This document shows positions 1 through 6,213 of a stretch of DNA of 9,748 nucleotides, one piece after another. The stretch is taken from positions 1 to 9,748 of the forward strand of contig CAKQNH010000112.1 of the NCBI GenBank assembly GCA_934255105.1, given 5' to 3'. Position numbers and translations under genes: made by a program. Position 1 is the first letter of the stretch; every line of letters begins with the position of its first letter. Source of the stretch: an uncultured Pirellulaceae bacterium. Its GTDB lineage: Bacteria; Planctomycetota; Planctomycetia; Pirellulales; Pirellulaceae. The notes beneath the pieces are model-generated. The model did no database searches. It worked only from the letters and a program-made list of their open reading frames with translations, and was not told where the DNA came from.

Positions 1-191
1 CGCCGGACGTGCTGGTCATCGACGACAACGAACGCGACCTGCTGGCCATGAGCCAGGTGCTCAGCGAAGACCACCGGGTGCGTTCGGCCAGCAGCATCCC
101 GATGGCCTTGAAGATGCTGGAGCAGCACGACGTCGGCGTCATCGTGACCGAGGCGCGTGTCGGCCGCAGCGACGCCGGCGACTTCCAGGAG
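1..191 (+). CDS. Response-regulator receiver domain, partial at both ends
   Basis: The reading frame is open from the window edge (first full codon at 3) and encodes a CheY-like receiver fold. It begins VLVIDDNERDLL, where the Asp pair is the acidic metal-binding site at the end of strand beta1. A VGVIVTEARVG segment follows about 40 residues later, where strand beta3 normally ends in the phosphoacceptor Asp; here that position appears to be Glu (codon 150-152). The fold breaks off after DAGDFQ. The frame then runs through three codons of unrelated sequence into a TAA at 201-203, so the printed C-terminus is not real. Of 62 codons, 58 end in G or C, unlike the genes to the right. The output domain is missing, so the role cannot be given. 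The fragment is probably from a different locus or organism than the rest of the window. The receiver identity is fairly sure; the Glu substitution depends on the alignment. Confidence 0.75.
174..191. other. Chimeric junction between receiver-domain DNA and sulfatase gene
   Basis: Two unrelated genes on opposite strands meet here, and both lose recognisable protein similarity at the same point. Read on the plus strand, the receiver domain is convincing up to about 188. Read on the minus strand, the sulfatase is convincing down to about 174 (DLAPTLLEVAG). The shared segment gccggcgacttccag fits both genes, which is what a short-overlap misassembly or a microhomology-mediated join would leave. 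Third-position GC drops sharply across it. I see no insertion-sequence end, tRNA or integrase that would suggest mobile-element insertion. I favour an assembly chimera, but a real rearrangement cannot be excluded. Confidence 0.6.
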
Positions 192-1124
192 TGTTGGAGC
201 TAAATCAGGAAAGGTGATAAAATCGGTCACTTCTCTGCCCGCTTTAATCTTATCGCCCCATCGAGCAACCAGTGGAATGTGGAAACCGTCGTCATAGATT
301 TGGCCTTTCACCCGTGGGAATGGCATGCCGTGGTCCGATGTGGCAATGATCAGCGTATTGTCGAGCAGATTCCGAGACTCTAAGTACTCCAGAGCGCGGC
401 CTATGTGCGTGTCGTACCATTCAACTTCGAGTGCGTAGTCGGCCAAGTCACCACGGATGATATCATTGTCGGGCAAGTATGCCGGAACGGTGACCTGAGA
501 GAGATCGCGTCCAGCCTGCTGCCAACTGTCCTTGGCATAGCTGCGATGAGGTTCCTTGGTCCCCAGCCAAAAGCAAAACGGTTTGGTGTCATCGCGTTGC
601 TCCAGGAATACCTCGAAGTTGCCTGCATAGTCCGTGTTGCTGATTCCCTGGTAAGGTGGCTTCAGCCGCTTGCTATTGAAGGGGTAGCCAGCCGGATTGG
701 ACTGCTGTTGATTTCCGCCGGCTACTTCCCCTTTCCAAACGCCCGGCCCCCAGCCCTTTCCAGTAAAGCCGATGGAGTACCCCGACTGCTCTAATAGGTA
801 CGGATAGAACTGCCATTTATCGGATAGAAACGGCTGATGGTTGCAGGCTTCTTCAAGTTGCCAAGAGTAGCGTCCTGTGAGCAAGCAAGCGCGGGCCGGT
901 GCGCATTTCGGATTGCAGTTGTAGGCTTGTGTAAACAACACGCCTTCGCGGGCAATGCGGTCGAAATTCGGCGTCTCGACATAGGTACTACCGTAGACGC
1001 CCATGCTATCACGCGAAGCATCGTCGGCAATGATAAACAGGATGTTGGGTCGCTGCTCAGCTTGAACGAGCGAGCCTAAACTCGCCATAAGAATGAGAAG
1101 CAAACCCCAGTTGATGCGACACAT
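174..1124 (-). CDS. Secreted sulfatase, heparan N-sulfatase-like, 3'-truncated
   Basis: The gene starts at ATG 1124 (minus), with AGGAG nine bases upstream, and stays open without a stop to the window edge. Residues 1-22 form a signal peptide (hydrophobic core GLLLILMASLGSLV, then QA). Metal-binding Asp34-Asp35 lie in FIIADDAS. The formylglycine signature is canonical: C74-A-P-A-R78, then CLLTG. Other sulfatase landmarks are TGKGWGPG (121-128), EPHR with His193, and SDHGMPFPRVKG (263-274) followed by YDDG. The DHG-MPFPR-K pattern resembles N-sulphoglucosamine sulphohydrolase-type (heparan N-sulfatase) enzymes, which cleave N- or O-sulfate from glycans after conversion of the Cys to formylglycine. 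After LLEVAG (about residue 317) similarity stops at the junction; family members usually run 450-520 residues, so the C-terminal subdomain is missing. The sulfatase assignment is firm; the substrate is inference. It is transcribed divergently from the gene at 1516. Confidence 0.9.
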
Positions 1125-1515
1125 AACGCTCTGCTCCTGATGGTTGACAAAGTCGAACGAGAGTAAAGTCAAGCATTGTACAACAAAATTGGCCGCGCTC
1201 CATAAACCCCGCGACGATCCCGACCATCGGTCACCAAAAGCTGCTCCAGAATCCATGCTACTTCGTACGAACTTGCCAAAAAAGCTGGTGAGGCCGCCAA
1301 CGGTGGTATCGCTGCCATGTACGCATTTGCCGAGCAGACCGTACTGCAAATACGGTTCGCTGACGCGCTTTGATGTTTGGAAGTAGCAAGATAAAGCCGG
1401 TTTTATTTTGTTTTCATAGTGACCTTAAGGTGTGCTGCAAGAATGGCTGTGTGGTTGGAGGCAAGTTGTTTTGCTTCTAGCTGTTTCACTGCCTTATTCA
1501 TTGGAGAACACAGTC
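1125..1515. other. Divergent intergenic region, no convincing gene
   Basis: This stretch separates the minus-strand sulfatase (start 1124) from the plus-strand gene at 1516. An 80-codon open frame at 1144-1386 has no family resemblance, no ribosome binding site that I can see and a composition typical of chance frames, so I do not call it. Minus-strand regulatory candidates near the sulfatase are weak: a TACAAT hexamer (plus-strand 1175-1180) has no matching -35 element at a normal distance. The segment 1391-1413 is AT-rich and includes a palindrome listed separately. Confidence 0.5.
1391..1406. repeat. 16-bp near-perfect palindrome, possible operator
   Basis: The sequence ataaagccggttttat is self-complementary at seven of eight base pairs; the exception is a G/T opposition. 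It lies 109 bp upstream of the ATG at 1516 and is followed by a T-rich run. A spacerless palindrome is more like a dimeric protein-binding site than a transcription terminator. A palindrome of this length can arise by chance, and I have no known regulator to attach to it. Confidence 0.25.
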
Positions 1516-2043
1516 ATGTCCATGCTGACCATCACTTCCGCAGAGTCCTTTCTGTCACGCGCCGACGCGTCTCGCTCGTTCGCGCCGACGCTTGGCAATG
1601 CGATCTCGCGAATTGGCGTTAGGCAGTCAGATGTTGTCGCACGCCCTTCAGTGTCCGTTGCAACATTCCACTCGTTTCCAAACCTCTGCCAGTGTATTGA
1701 GATCCTCGACAAAGGATTCGACCGACATCTGGGCGTCGTAATCGAGTTGCCGGTTCATTTTGATCCGCAGTGGAATCGGCTCAGCCGTTTGGTCAATCCC
1801 GGCGGACAATTGACGATTGTCGCTGCAGGGCGGGCGCAAGTCACGCTACCGATGTTGACGCGAGAAAGTCATCTCCTGCAGATCGCTGGCTGGGATGTGG
1901 CGCAACGCTGCGCCACCATCGACCAAGCCATCGAAAGACTGCTGAACGCGGACGACGGCATCAAGCGTTGTTTCGTGCTACGCGCCGAGTGGCAAGATCC
2001 CGATCCGATCTTCCAAGCAATTGGGCGTCACCTGGCGGATTAG
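1516..2043 (+). CDS. Hypothetical protein, 175 residues
   Basis: The chosen start is ATG 1516, which has GGAG at 1503-1506 nine bases upstream. The frame is open further 5' to 1432, but that extension has no ribosome binding site. The protein has no signal peptide and no transmembrane segment. Its second half looks like folded, soluble protein: alternating hydrophobic strands in HLGVVIELPVHFD (71-83), then LVNPGGQLTIVAAG (92-105), then helical segments with Leu and Ala spacing to the C-terminus. The PGG-L-IV pattern is reminiscent of the late strand region of class I methyltransferases, but no SAM-binding glycine motif is visible, so I do not assign that function. The first 45 residues are Ser/Arg/Ala-rich and probably disordered. 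It is followed 5 nt later by a small membrane protein gene on the same strand, suggesting translational coupling. I do not recognise the family. Confidence 0.6.
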   Translation: MSMLTITSAESFLSRADASRSFAPTLGNAISRIGVRQSDVVARPSVSVATFHSFPNLCQCIEILDKGFDRHLGVVIELPVHFDPQWNRLSRLVNPGGQLTIVAAGRAQVTLPMLTRESHLLQIAGWDVAQRCATIDQAIERLLNADDGIKRCFVLRAEWQDPDPIFQAIGRHLAD

Positions 2044-2048
2044 TCGCC

Positions 2049-2258
2049 ATGTTCGACTCTGCGTCAATCCCGTTGGTAGGCGCGGCGGGATTCTTGATCG
2101 GACGGGATTCTTGGTCGACTTGCTGGGGCCGCAAGTCGCCTTGGGCGGTGGCTTTTTTAGGGATCTTTTTTATAGCCCTGGTTCCCGTACTGGTTGCACT
2201 GCAGAAGCTTTCGCTTGCTCCGCAAAGTCAAAGTCCAGCGTCGGCTTTTATGCAATAG
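2049..2258 (+). CDS. Small single-pass membrane protein, 69 residues
   Basis: The ATG lies 5 nt after the stop codon of the preceding gene. This is a typical operon spacing and allows reinitiation; the upstream GGCGGA is only a weak ribosome binding site. The protein has a short amphipathic start (MFDSASIPLVGAAGFLIG), a Trp/Arg/Ser-containing stretch, and one strongly hydrophobic segment, AVAFLGIFFIALVPVLVAL, at about residues 33-51. A Gln/Ser/Pro-rich tail follows. One transmembrane helix is therefore likely, with a possible second hydrophobic patch near the N-terminus. No family is recognised. The frame continues upstream of 2049 inside the previous gene, which is a shadow. A chance open frame cannot be excluded because the protein is short, so confidence is moderate. 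Confidence 0.45.
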   Translation: MFDSASIPLVGAAGFLIGRDSWSTCWGRKSPWAVAFLGIFFIALVPVLVALQKLSLAPQSQSPASAFMQ

Positions 2259-2275
2259 CTGTCAACCACTATAAT
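2247..2275 (+). promoter_or_regulatory. Possible promoter for the 2466 sulfatase
   Basis: A perfect TATAAT hexamer lies at 2270-2275. The hexamer 17 bp upstream (TTTATG, 2247-2252) matches the -35 consensus at only three positions. Transcription would start near 2282 and give a leader of roughly 184 nt before the ATG at 2466, containing the hairpin at 2352-2386. The call rests mainly on the -10 element. Confidence 0.35.
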
Positions 2276-2351
2276 CATGTCACTCTCCAGTTTGGGAACG
2301 CCAGTTTCCCTTTGAATTGCCCCAGGCCTGGGTTATTCATGAGTTTGCTGA

Positions 2352-2386
2352 CGCTGCTGGGTTGTGAGTTTATTCAATCCGCAGCG
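2352..2386 (+). other. Leader hairpin upstream of the 2466 sulfatase
   Basis: CGCTGC (2352-2357) pairs with GCAGCG (2381-2386), and GGGTTG (2359-2364) pairs with CAATCC (2375-2380). This gives a 12-bp stem with one bulged T and one G-T pair, and a 10-nt loop. There is no T-run after it, so it is not a standard intrinsic terminator. Its position, 79 nt before the sulfatase start and inside the presumed leader, would suit an attenuator, an RNA-stability element or a protein-binding site. The pairing is seen in the sequence; any role is inference. Confidence 0.4.
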
Positions 2387-2465
2387 GCCAAACTGCTACG
2401 CACTGAGTTCCCCACACGAGAGTGAATCAAAACATGTCCCATGCATTGTATCACTGGAGCTGAAC

Positions 2466-3896
2466 ATGATGACGGCGCACATCAACCCTGCACCCACCGC
2501 ACTCGCATGGGCGCTTTGCGTTTACATGCTGGGTTGTCACATGGCGCTAGGTGCCGACGCCCCAGGTGCCGACTCTTCGCAAGCGCCTCCACCCAACATC
2601 CTGCTGATAACGGTCGATAATTTGGGGTATGGCGATTTACGCTGCTACAACGCGCAATCAGAGATCGTGACTCCGTGCCTGGATGCGTTCGCAGCGCAGG
2701 GCGTGAGGCTGACCCAGTTCTACACTGCCAGTCCCACCTGTACCGTCTCGCGAGCCTGCTTGCTAACAGGCCGCATTCCGCAGAGGCATGGTTTGCTGGA
2801 CCAATTGTCGGGGGTCAGCGGGAACTACGGTGTGGGGCTGAAGCAGACTGAAATTCTGATTCCTCAACTTTTGAAACAATCCTCGCCACCCTACGTCAGC
2901 GGCTGTTTTGGAAAATGGAATATTGGTTTTGCCCCGGGATCGCGGCCGACCGAGCGCGGCTTCGATACTTTCGTAGGGCATGCTTCGGGAAATATCGATT
3001 ACTTCAACCACAACTATCATGATCGGCACGACCTGTTTGAAGGGACGGCGCAGGGTGGGTTGCATGAGGTGCACCGCGAGGGGGAATACTCGACTGACAT
3101 TTTCGCCGACGCCGCGTGTGATTTCATTCGGGACCAATCCCGTGGTGGGCGTCCTTGGTTCTGTTATCTGCCTTTCAACTCACCGCACTTCCCCTCCCGG
3201 AGTAACAAGCGGGCGGGGCAAGAAAATCAATGGCAGGCTCCCACTTGGGCATTTGAGGCGATTGAGATGGAGCCCACTGAACGCGATCCCGCAATGCGCT
3301 ATCGCGCAGTCGTTTTCGCTCTCGATGTGGCCATCGGACGCGTTCTAAAGACCTTGGATGAAATGCAGATTGCCGAGCAGACATTTGTTTTCTTTATGTC
3401 CGACAATGGGGCATTCCGCTTGGGCCGTGAGGGACTCGATGTGGGGTCGAACGAGCCGTTACGGGCCGGTGGCGTGACCTGTTGGGAAGGTGGAATTCGG
3501 GTCGCGGCGATGGCGCGTTGGCCGGAGAAGATCAAGCCAGCGAGCACGATTGACCAACCGCTGTGGTCGCCAGACTTATTCGTCGCCTGCGCGAAGCTGG
3601 CGGGGGTCGATCTCCCCGCCGATGTGATCTATGATGGTCGCGATCCGTTACCGGTGCTGACCCAAGGCGCTACCTCGCCGCACGCATCGCTCTATTTTTC
3701 GTATCGCACTCACGCTGCGCTGCGTCAAGGAGATTGGAAAATCGTTCGAGAGAAACGGGAGCAACCTTGGATGCTATTCAATTTGGCAGACGACATTGCC
3801 GAAACCGAGGATCTAGCCGGAGCACAGCCAGAGCGAACCGGTCAGCTCGCAAGGGAATTCTTGCGTTGGGAACACCAAGTCGGCGTCGAACAATAG
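2466..3896 (+). CDS. Secreted arylsulfatase-like protein with substituted active-site residues
   Basis: I chose ATG 2466 because GGAG at 2456-2459 lies six bases upstream and the signal peptide begins here; the frame extends back to 2364 without such support. The protein is 476 residues. Residues 1-30 form an export signal (hydrophobic LAWALCVYMLG, cleavage near ALGA). The alkaline-phosphatase-superfamily sulfatase order is intact: ITVDNLGYGD (48-57), C92-T-V-S-R96-ACLLTG, GKWNIG (149-154), SPH with His241, MSDNG (Asp313, Asn314), then LRAGG and CWEGG, and a C-terminal GDWKIV segment. Four positions differ from the arylsulfatase A pattern: Asn52 for the second Asp of DD, Val94 for Pro/Ser in CxPxR, Asn152 for His in GKWH, and Gly336 where the substrate-binding Lys is expected. 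The family hydrolyses sulfate esters using a Cys-derived formylglycine, but here processing and catalysis are doubtful. The frame is intact, so it is not an obvious pseudogene. Confidence 0.9.
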   Translation: MMTAHINPAPTALAWALCVYMLGCHMALGADAPGADSSQAPPPNILLITVDNLGYGDLRCYNAQSEIVTPCLDAFAAQGVRLTQFYTASPTCTVSRACLLTGRIPQRHGLLDQLSGVSGNYGVGLKQTEILIPQLLKQSSPPYVSGCFGKWNIGFAPGSRPTERGFDTFVGHASGNIDYFNHNYHDRHDLFEGTAQGGLHEVHREGEYSTDIFADAACDFIRDQSRGGRPWFCYLPFNSPHFPSRSNKRAGQENQWQAPTWAFEAIEMEPTERDPAMRYRAVVFALDVAIGRVLKTLDEMQIAEQTFVFFMSDNGAFRLGREGLDVGSNEPLRAGGVTCWEGGIRVAAMARWPEKIKPASTIDQPLWSPDLFVACAKLAGVDLPADVIYDGRDPLPVLTQGATSPHASLYFSYRTHAALRQGDWKIVREKREQPWMLFNLADDIAETEDLAGAQPERTGQLAREFLRWEHQVGVEQ

Positions 3897-3931
3897 TTCG
3901 CTTTGCCGGTGTTAGCCTACCCGCAGATTTA

Positions 3932-3950
3932 CCCTTTAGCTTGTTAAGGG
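3932..3950 (+). terminator. Weak hairpin after the 2466 sulfatase
   Basis: CCCTT (3932-3936) pairs with AAGGG (3946-3950) across a 9-nt loop, beginning 36 nt after the stop codon. One further A-T pair is possible inside a T-T mismatch. No T-run follows, so it is at best a weak or factor-assisted terminator. Confidence 0.2.
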
Positions 3951-4124
3951 CCATATGCATCAAACATTTCAGAGGCAAGTGCGGCCGTCCATTTCAATGC
4001 CCATCGCGTCGTTTTATGCACATGAACTCACGCGTGGGTACTTGCCAGCGACAAAGCTGTGGTATTGCCGGGCAGTAACGGGGCCCGTACTTCAACGTCT
4101 AGCCACACATCCCCCGCCAGAAGC

Positions 4125-4203
4125 TCGAAATTTCGACAGGAAAATTTGAGGACAGTAAAATTGCAGAATCCATCCCATCTTCCTGTCACCAAATCTTCCT
4201 GTC
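4125..4203. repeat. Four-copy 16-bp-period inverted-repeat element
   Basis: The motif GACAGgAAaATTtG occurs twice on the plus strand, at 4135 and 4151 (16 bp apart). It occurs twice in reverse complement, reading ATCTTCCTGTC at 4177-4187 and 4193-4203 (again 16 bp apart). The two halves form 27-nt arms, 4135-4161 and 4177-4203, that are complementary at 22 of 27 positions around a 15-nt loop. The outer 14 nt match at 13. A perfect 12-bp palindrome, TCGAAATTTCGA (4125-4136), overlaps the left edge. The element lies between the ends of two convergent genes, the usual location for REP-like or small non-autonomous elements and for bidirectional terminators. No transposase is nearby. The repeat structure is direct observation; its class is not determined. 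Confidence 0.7.
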
Positions 4204-4230
4204 CAATAAGCACGAATTAGCCGTCCGCAC

Positions 4231-4623
4231 TCAGCGCGATTGTCGGCCCAACCAAGCCAGCCCAACAAACAAAGCCAGCCAGACAACGGTCCGCAAAGTC
4301 ATAGCGCGAACGCTGTCGAAAGCGACGGCGTGTCCCTTCGCGTACAGGTAGCCAATGGCTGCTAGTACGAGTAGATTGAGTAGTAAGATTATGGCCGCTG
4401 CGAACCTGCCTCTTTCGATGTTCCGCAACATGGCGATGCCGGCCGCTACGTACGCCAATCCCATCGTCGCGTTGTAGATCAGCAGTGGCCGAAAGACGAC
4501 ATATCCTGGATCTGCCCCCGCGAGTACTTTCCCACCTTCTACGATCGTTAAGAGACCGAACGCAATAGCGACGCCTGCCAGAATGCGCTGGCCGAGTTTC
4601 GTGCGTGATCCAACTGTAGTCAT
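4231..4623 (-). CDS. Four-helix integral membrane protein, unknown function
   Basis: The start at ATG 4623 (minus) has GGAGA eight bases upstream. The 130-residue protein is mostly hydrophobic, with four predicted helices at about residues 13-30, 42-66, 74-95 and 108-126. A short basic N-terminus (GSRTKLGQR) and the basic C-terminus GRQSR both suggest that the ends face the cytoplasm. The first hairpin carries a Glu-Gly-Gly (29-31) and an Asp-Pro between helices 1 and 2. The size and four-helix plan are similar to DoxX-like and other small bacterial membrane families, but I see no diagnostic motif and assign none. It stands alone on its strand: divergent from the ceramidase-like gene 203 bp away and convergent with the sulfatase. 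I see no convincing minus-strand promoter in the 203-bp gap. Confidence 0.75.
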   Translation of the reverse strand: MTTVGSRTKLGQRILAGVAIAFGLLTIVEGGKVLAGADPGYVVFRPLLIYNATMGLAYVAAGIAMLRNIERGRFAAAIILLLNLLVLAAIGYLYAKGHAVAFDSVRAMTLRTVVWLALFVGLAWLGRQSR

Positions 4624-4748
4624 TGCATCGTCTCCAGATACAGCGAAAATTCTAGGGCAATGGATTGATCTGGATCGGTTCCCACACCTTTCAGCATAAC
4701 ATCAGCTCACGGACCGCGCAGCACACTCGGTCATCCTGCGCAGCCGTT

Positions 4749-4777
4749 TTGGAATGTCAGCTCGTTTACGCTATACT
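4749..4777 (+). promoter_or_regulatory. Sigma70-type promoter for the ceramidase-like gene
   Basis: TTGGAA (4749-4754, four of six matches to the -35 consensus) is followed 17 bp later by TATACT (4772-4777, five of six matches to the -10 consensus). Transcription would start near 4784, giving a leader of about 43 nt before ATG 4827. A TTGACA further downstream at 4785-4790 has no -10 at a usable distance and is probably not a promoter element. Confidence 0.45.
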
Positions 4778-4826
4778 CACTGCGTTGACATCCTTTTGAC
4801 GAATAGATTACTGCGGAGTTCACCAT

Positions 4827-6143
4827 ATGACAATTCAACGATCTGCCCAGCCACAACTGCAATGTCAGCTAAAGCCCAACCGCCGAATTTTGTTGGCAAT
4901 CGGCGCGAGCGTGGCTGGCCTAGCGGTGCTCGTCATCTCTGCGCTGCCAGCCAGCGCCCAAGACGCGCCTACTGCTCAGGCTCCCGAATGGAAAGTCGGC
5001 GTGGCTTCCGCCAAGATCACGCCCGAGCAAAGATTGCACATGGCCGGGTATGCTTCGCGCAAGGAACCGGCCGAAGGGACCGAGCAGGATTTGTTCGGCA
5101 AGGCGATTGCCATCGAAGATCAACAAGGTAATCGAGTCGTATTTGTGACACTGGATCTGATCGGGGTCCGCCCGGAGTTGCGCACCGAGGTCGCGACGCG
5201 CGTCGAAGAAAAATACCAATTGTCGCCGCATGCATTGCTGATGAACGCCTCGCACACACATTGCGGGCCTGACTATACAGCAGAGGACGCGACCGACTAC
5301 TTCGGCTTTTTGGCGACAACGTTGGTCGATCTCGTAGGCCAATCGCTGGAGCGACTCCAGCCGGCAAATCTCTCGTATAGTTTTGCAAGCTGTAGCGTGG
5401 CCATGAATCGCCGCACGCTTACAGACAACGGGTTTATTAATCATCCCAATCCCAACGGCCCCGTAGATCATTCGGTGCCGGTGTTGAGCGTTCGCAATCC
5501 TGACGATGGCGAGCTGCGTGCAGTTGTGTTTGGCTACGCCTGTCACAATACGACGATGGGCTTTCGGCAATGGCTGGGCGACTATGCTGGGTACGCGCAA
5601 GAGTACTTCGAAAAAGACCATCCCGGCGTTACGGCCTTGTTCATGATGGGCTGCGGCGGCGATCAAAACCCGTACCCGCGCAGTGAACTGAAGTATGCTC
5701 AAATGCATGGTCGCTCGCTGGCCACCGCAGTCGAAGCGGCTTTGGAGGTCAATCAAAGCACGCGCCGTCACCAACGCCCGCTACACGGTTTACTGAGTAG
5801 TGTTCTGGAAACGGTCGATCTGGAGTTCGCCACTCCCGACCGCGCGGACTTTGCTTATCCCGTTCAGGTCGTCCGATTTGGCGACGATCTCATGTTGGTC
5901 GCCTTGGGGACGGAAGCCGTGGTGGATTACGCCCTGAGGTTGAAACGTGAGCTAACGCAACCCGAGGGGCCAGCGATCTGGGTCGCGGGATACTCGAATG
6001 TTCAGGCCGGCTATATTCCCAGCAAACGCGTGTTGTTGGAAGGTGGCTACGAGGCGGAAAGCCGACCATGGAAACCGACGCTTGAGGAGCGGATTGTCGG
6101 CAAGGTCCATGAACTCGTCAAGCATCGCGCTGAGGATAAGTAG
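4827..6143 (+). CDS. Secreted neutral/alkaline ceramidase-like hydrolase
   Basis: ATG 4827 has GGAG eight bases upstream. The 438-residue protein begins with a 20-residue basic leader, then a hydrophobic stretch (21-40) and a probable cleavage site after PASA (44), so it is likely exported. It matches the neutral/alkaline ceramidase N-terminal domain in order: WKVGVASAKITP (55-66), GYASR, NASHTHCGP with His143 and His145, YACHNTTM with His240, MMGCGGDQNP (273-282), GTEAVVDY with Glu363, and AGYSN plus GYIPSKR (387-401). His143, His240, Glu363 and a Tyr in the last block correspond to the zinc ligands of Pseudomonas ceramidase. The family hydrolyses the amide bond of ceramides. Here GCGGDQNP appears to replace the GDVSPN block that carries the catalytic Ser, and the C-terminal beta-sandwich of 650-700-residue ceramidases is absent. 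Fold and metal site are well supported; ceramide as substrate is doubtful. The esterase gene follows after 70 bp and is probably co-transcribed. Confidence 0.88.
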   Translation: MTIQRSAQPQLQCQLKPNRRILLAIGASVAGLAVLVISALPASAQDAPTAQAPEWKVGVASAKITPEQRLHMAGYASRKEPAEGTEQDLFGKAIAIEDQQGNRVVFVTLDLIGVRPELRTEVATRVEEKYQLSPHALLMNASHTHCGPDYTAEDATDYFGFLATTLVDLVGQSLERLQPANLSYSFASCSVAMNRRTLTDNGFINHPNPNGPVDHSVPVLSVRNPDDGELRAVVFGYACHNTTMGFRQWLGDYAGYAQEYFEKDHPGVTALFMMGCGGDQNPYPRSELKYAQMHGRSLATAVEAALEVNQSTRRHQRPLHGLLSSVLETVDLEFATPDRADFAYPVQVVRFGDDLMLVALGTEAVVDYALRLKRELTQPEGPAIWVAGYSNVQAGYIPSKRVLLEGGYEAESRPWKPTLEERIVGKVHELVKHRAEDK

Positions 6144-6213
6144 TATGGGTTAGAGCTGCTCACCTTCACGACGTCTAGCGAATGCCTAACACAACTTCCG
6201 GGGGATCCACTCA

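Larger units (their letters stand above)
3897..4230. other. Convergent intergenic region with repeats, no gene
   Basis: This gap lies between the ends of the plus-strand sulfatase and the minus-strand membrane protein gene. Open frames at 3955-4149 and 4028-4213 lack ribosome binding sites and family resemblance, so I treat them as chance. The right half holds the repeat element at 4125-4203, and the left half a small hairpin at 3932-3950; both are listed separately. Confidence 0.5.

Noticed and set aside
405..794. 129-codon plus-strand open frame
   Set aside because: Lies antisense inside the sulfatase at 174-1124, whose motifs are clear on the minus strand.
1144..1386. 80-codon plus-strand open frame between the first sulfatase and the 1516 gene
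   Set aside because: No ribosome binding site, no family resemblance and no hydrophobic or domain pattern; likely chance.
2364..2465. Upstream extension of the second sulfatase to ATG 2364
   Set aside because: No ribosome binding site, it would bury the signal peptide behind 34 polar residues, and it overlaps the leader hairpin.
4125..4203. CRISPR-like array
   Set aside because: Copies are in inverted orientation, only 16 bp apart and without variable spacers; no cas genes.
4785..4809. TTGACA (4785) with TAGATT (4804) as a promoter
   Set aside because: The 13-bp spacing is too short; the TTGGAA/TATACT pair upstream is better.
4920..5774. 284-codon minus-strand open frame
   Set aside because: It is the antisense shadow of the ceramidase-like gene; the plus-strand frame has signal peptide, ribosome binding site and family motifs.
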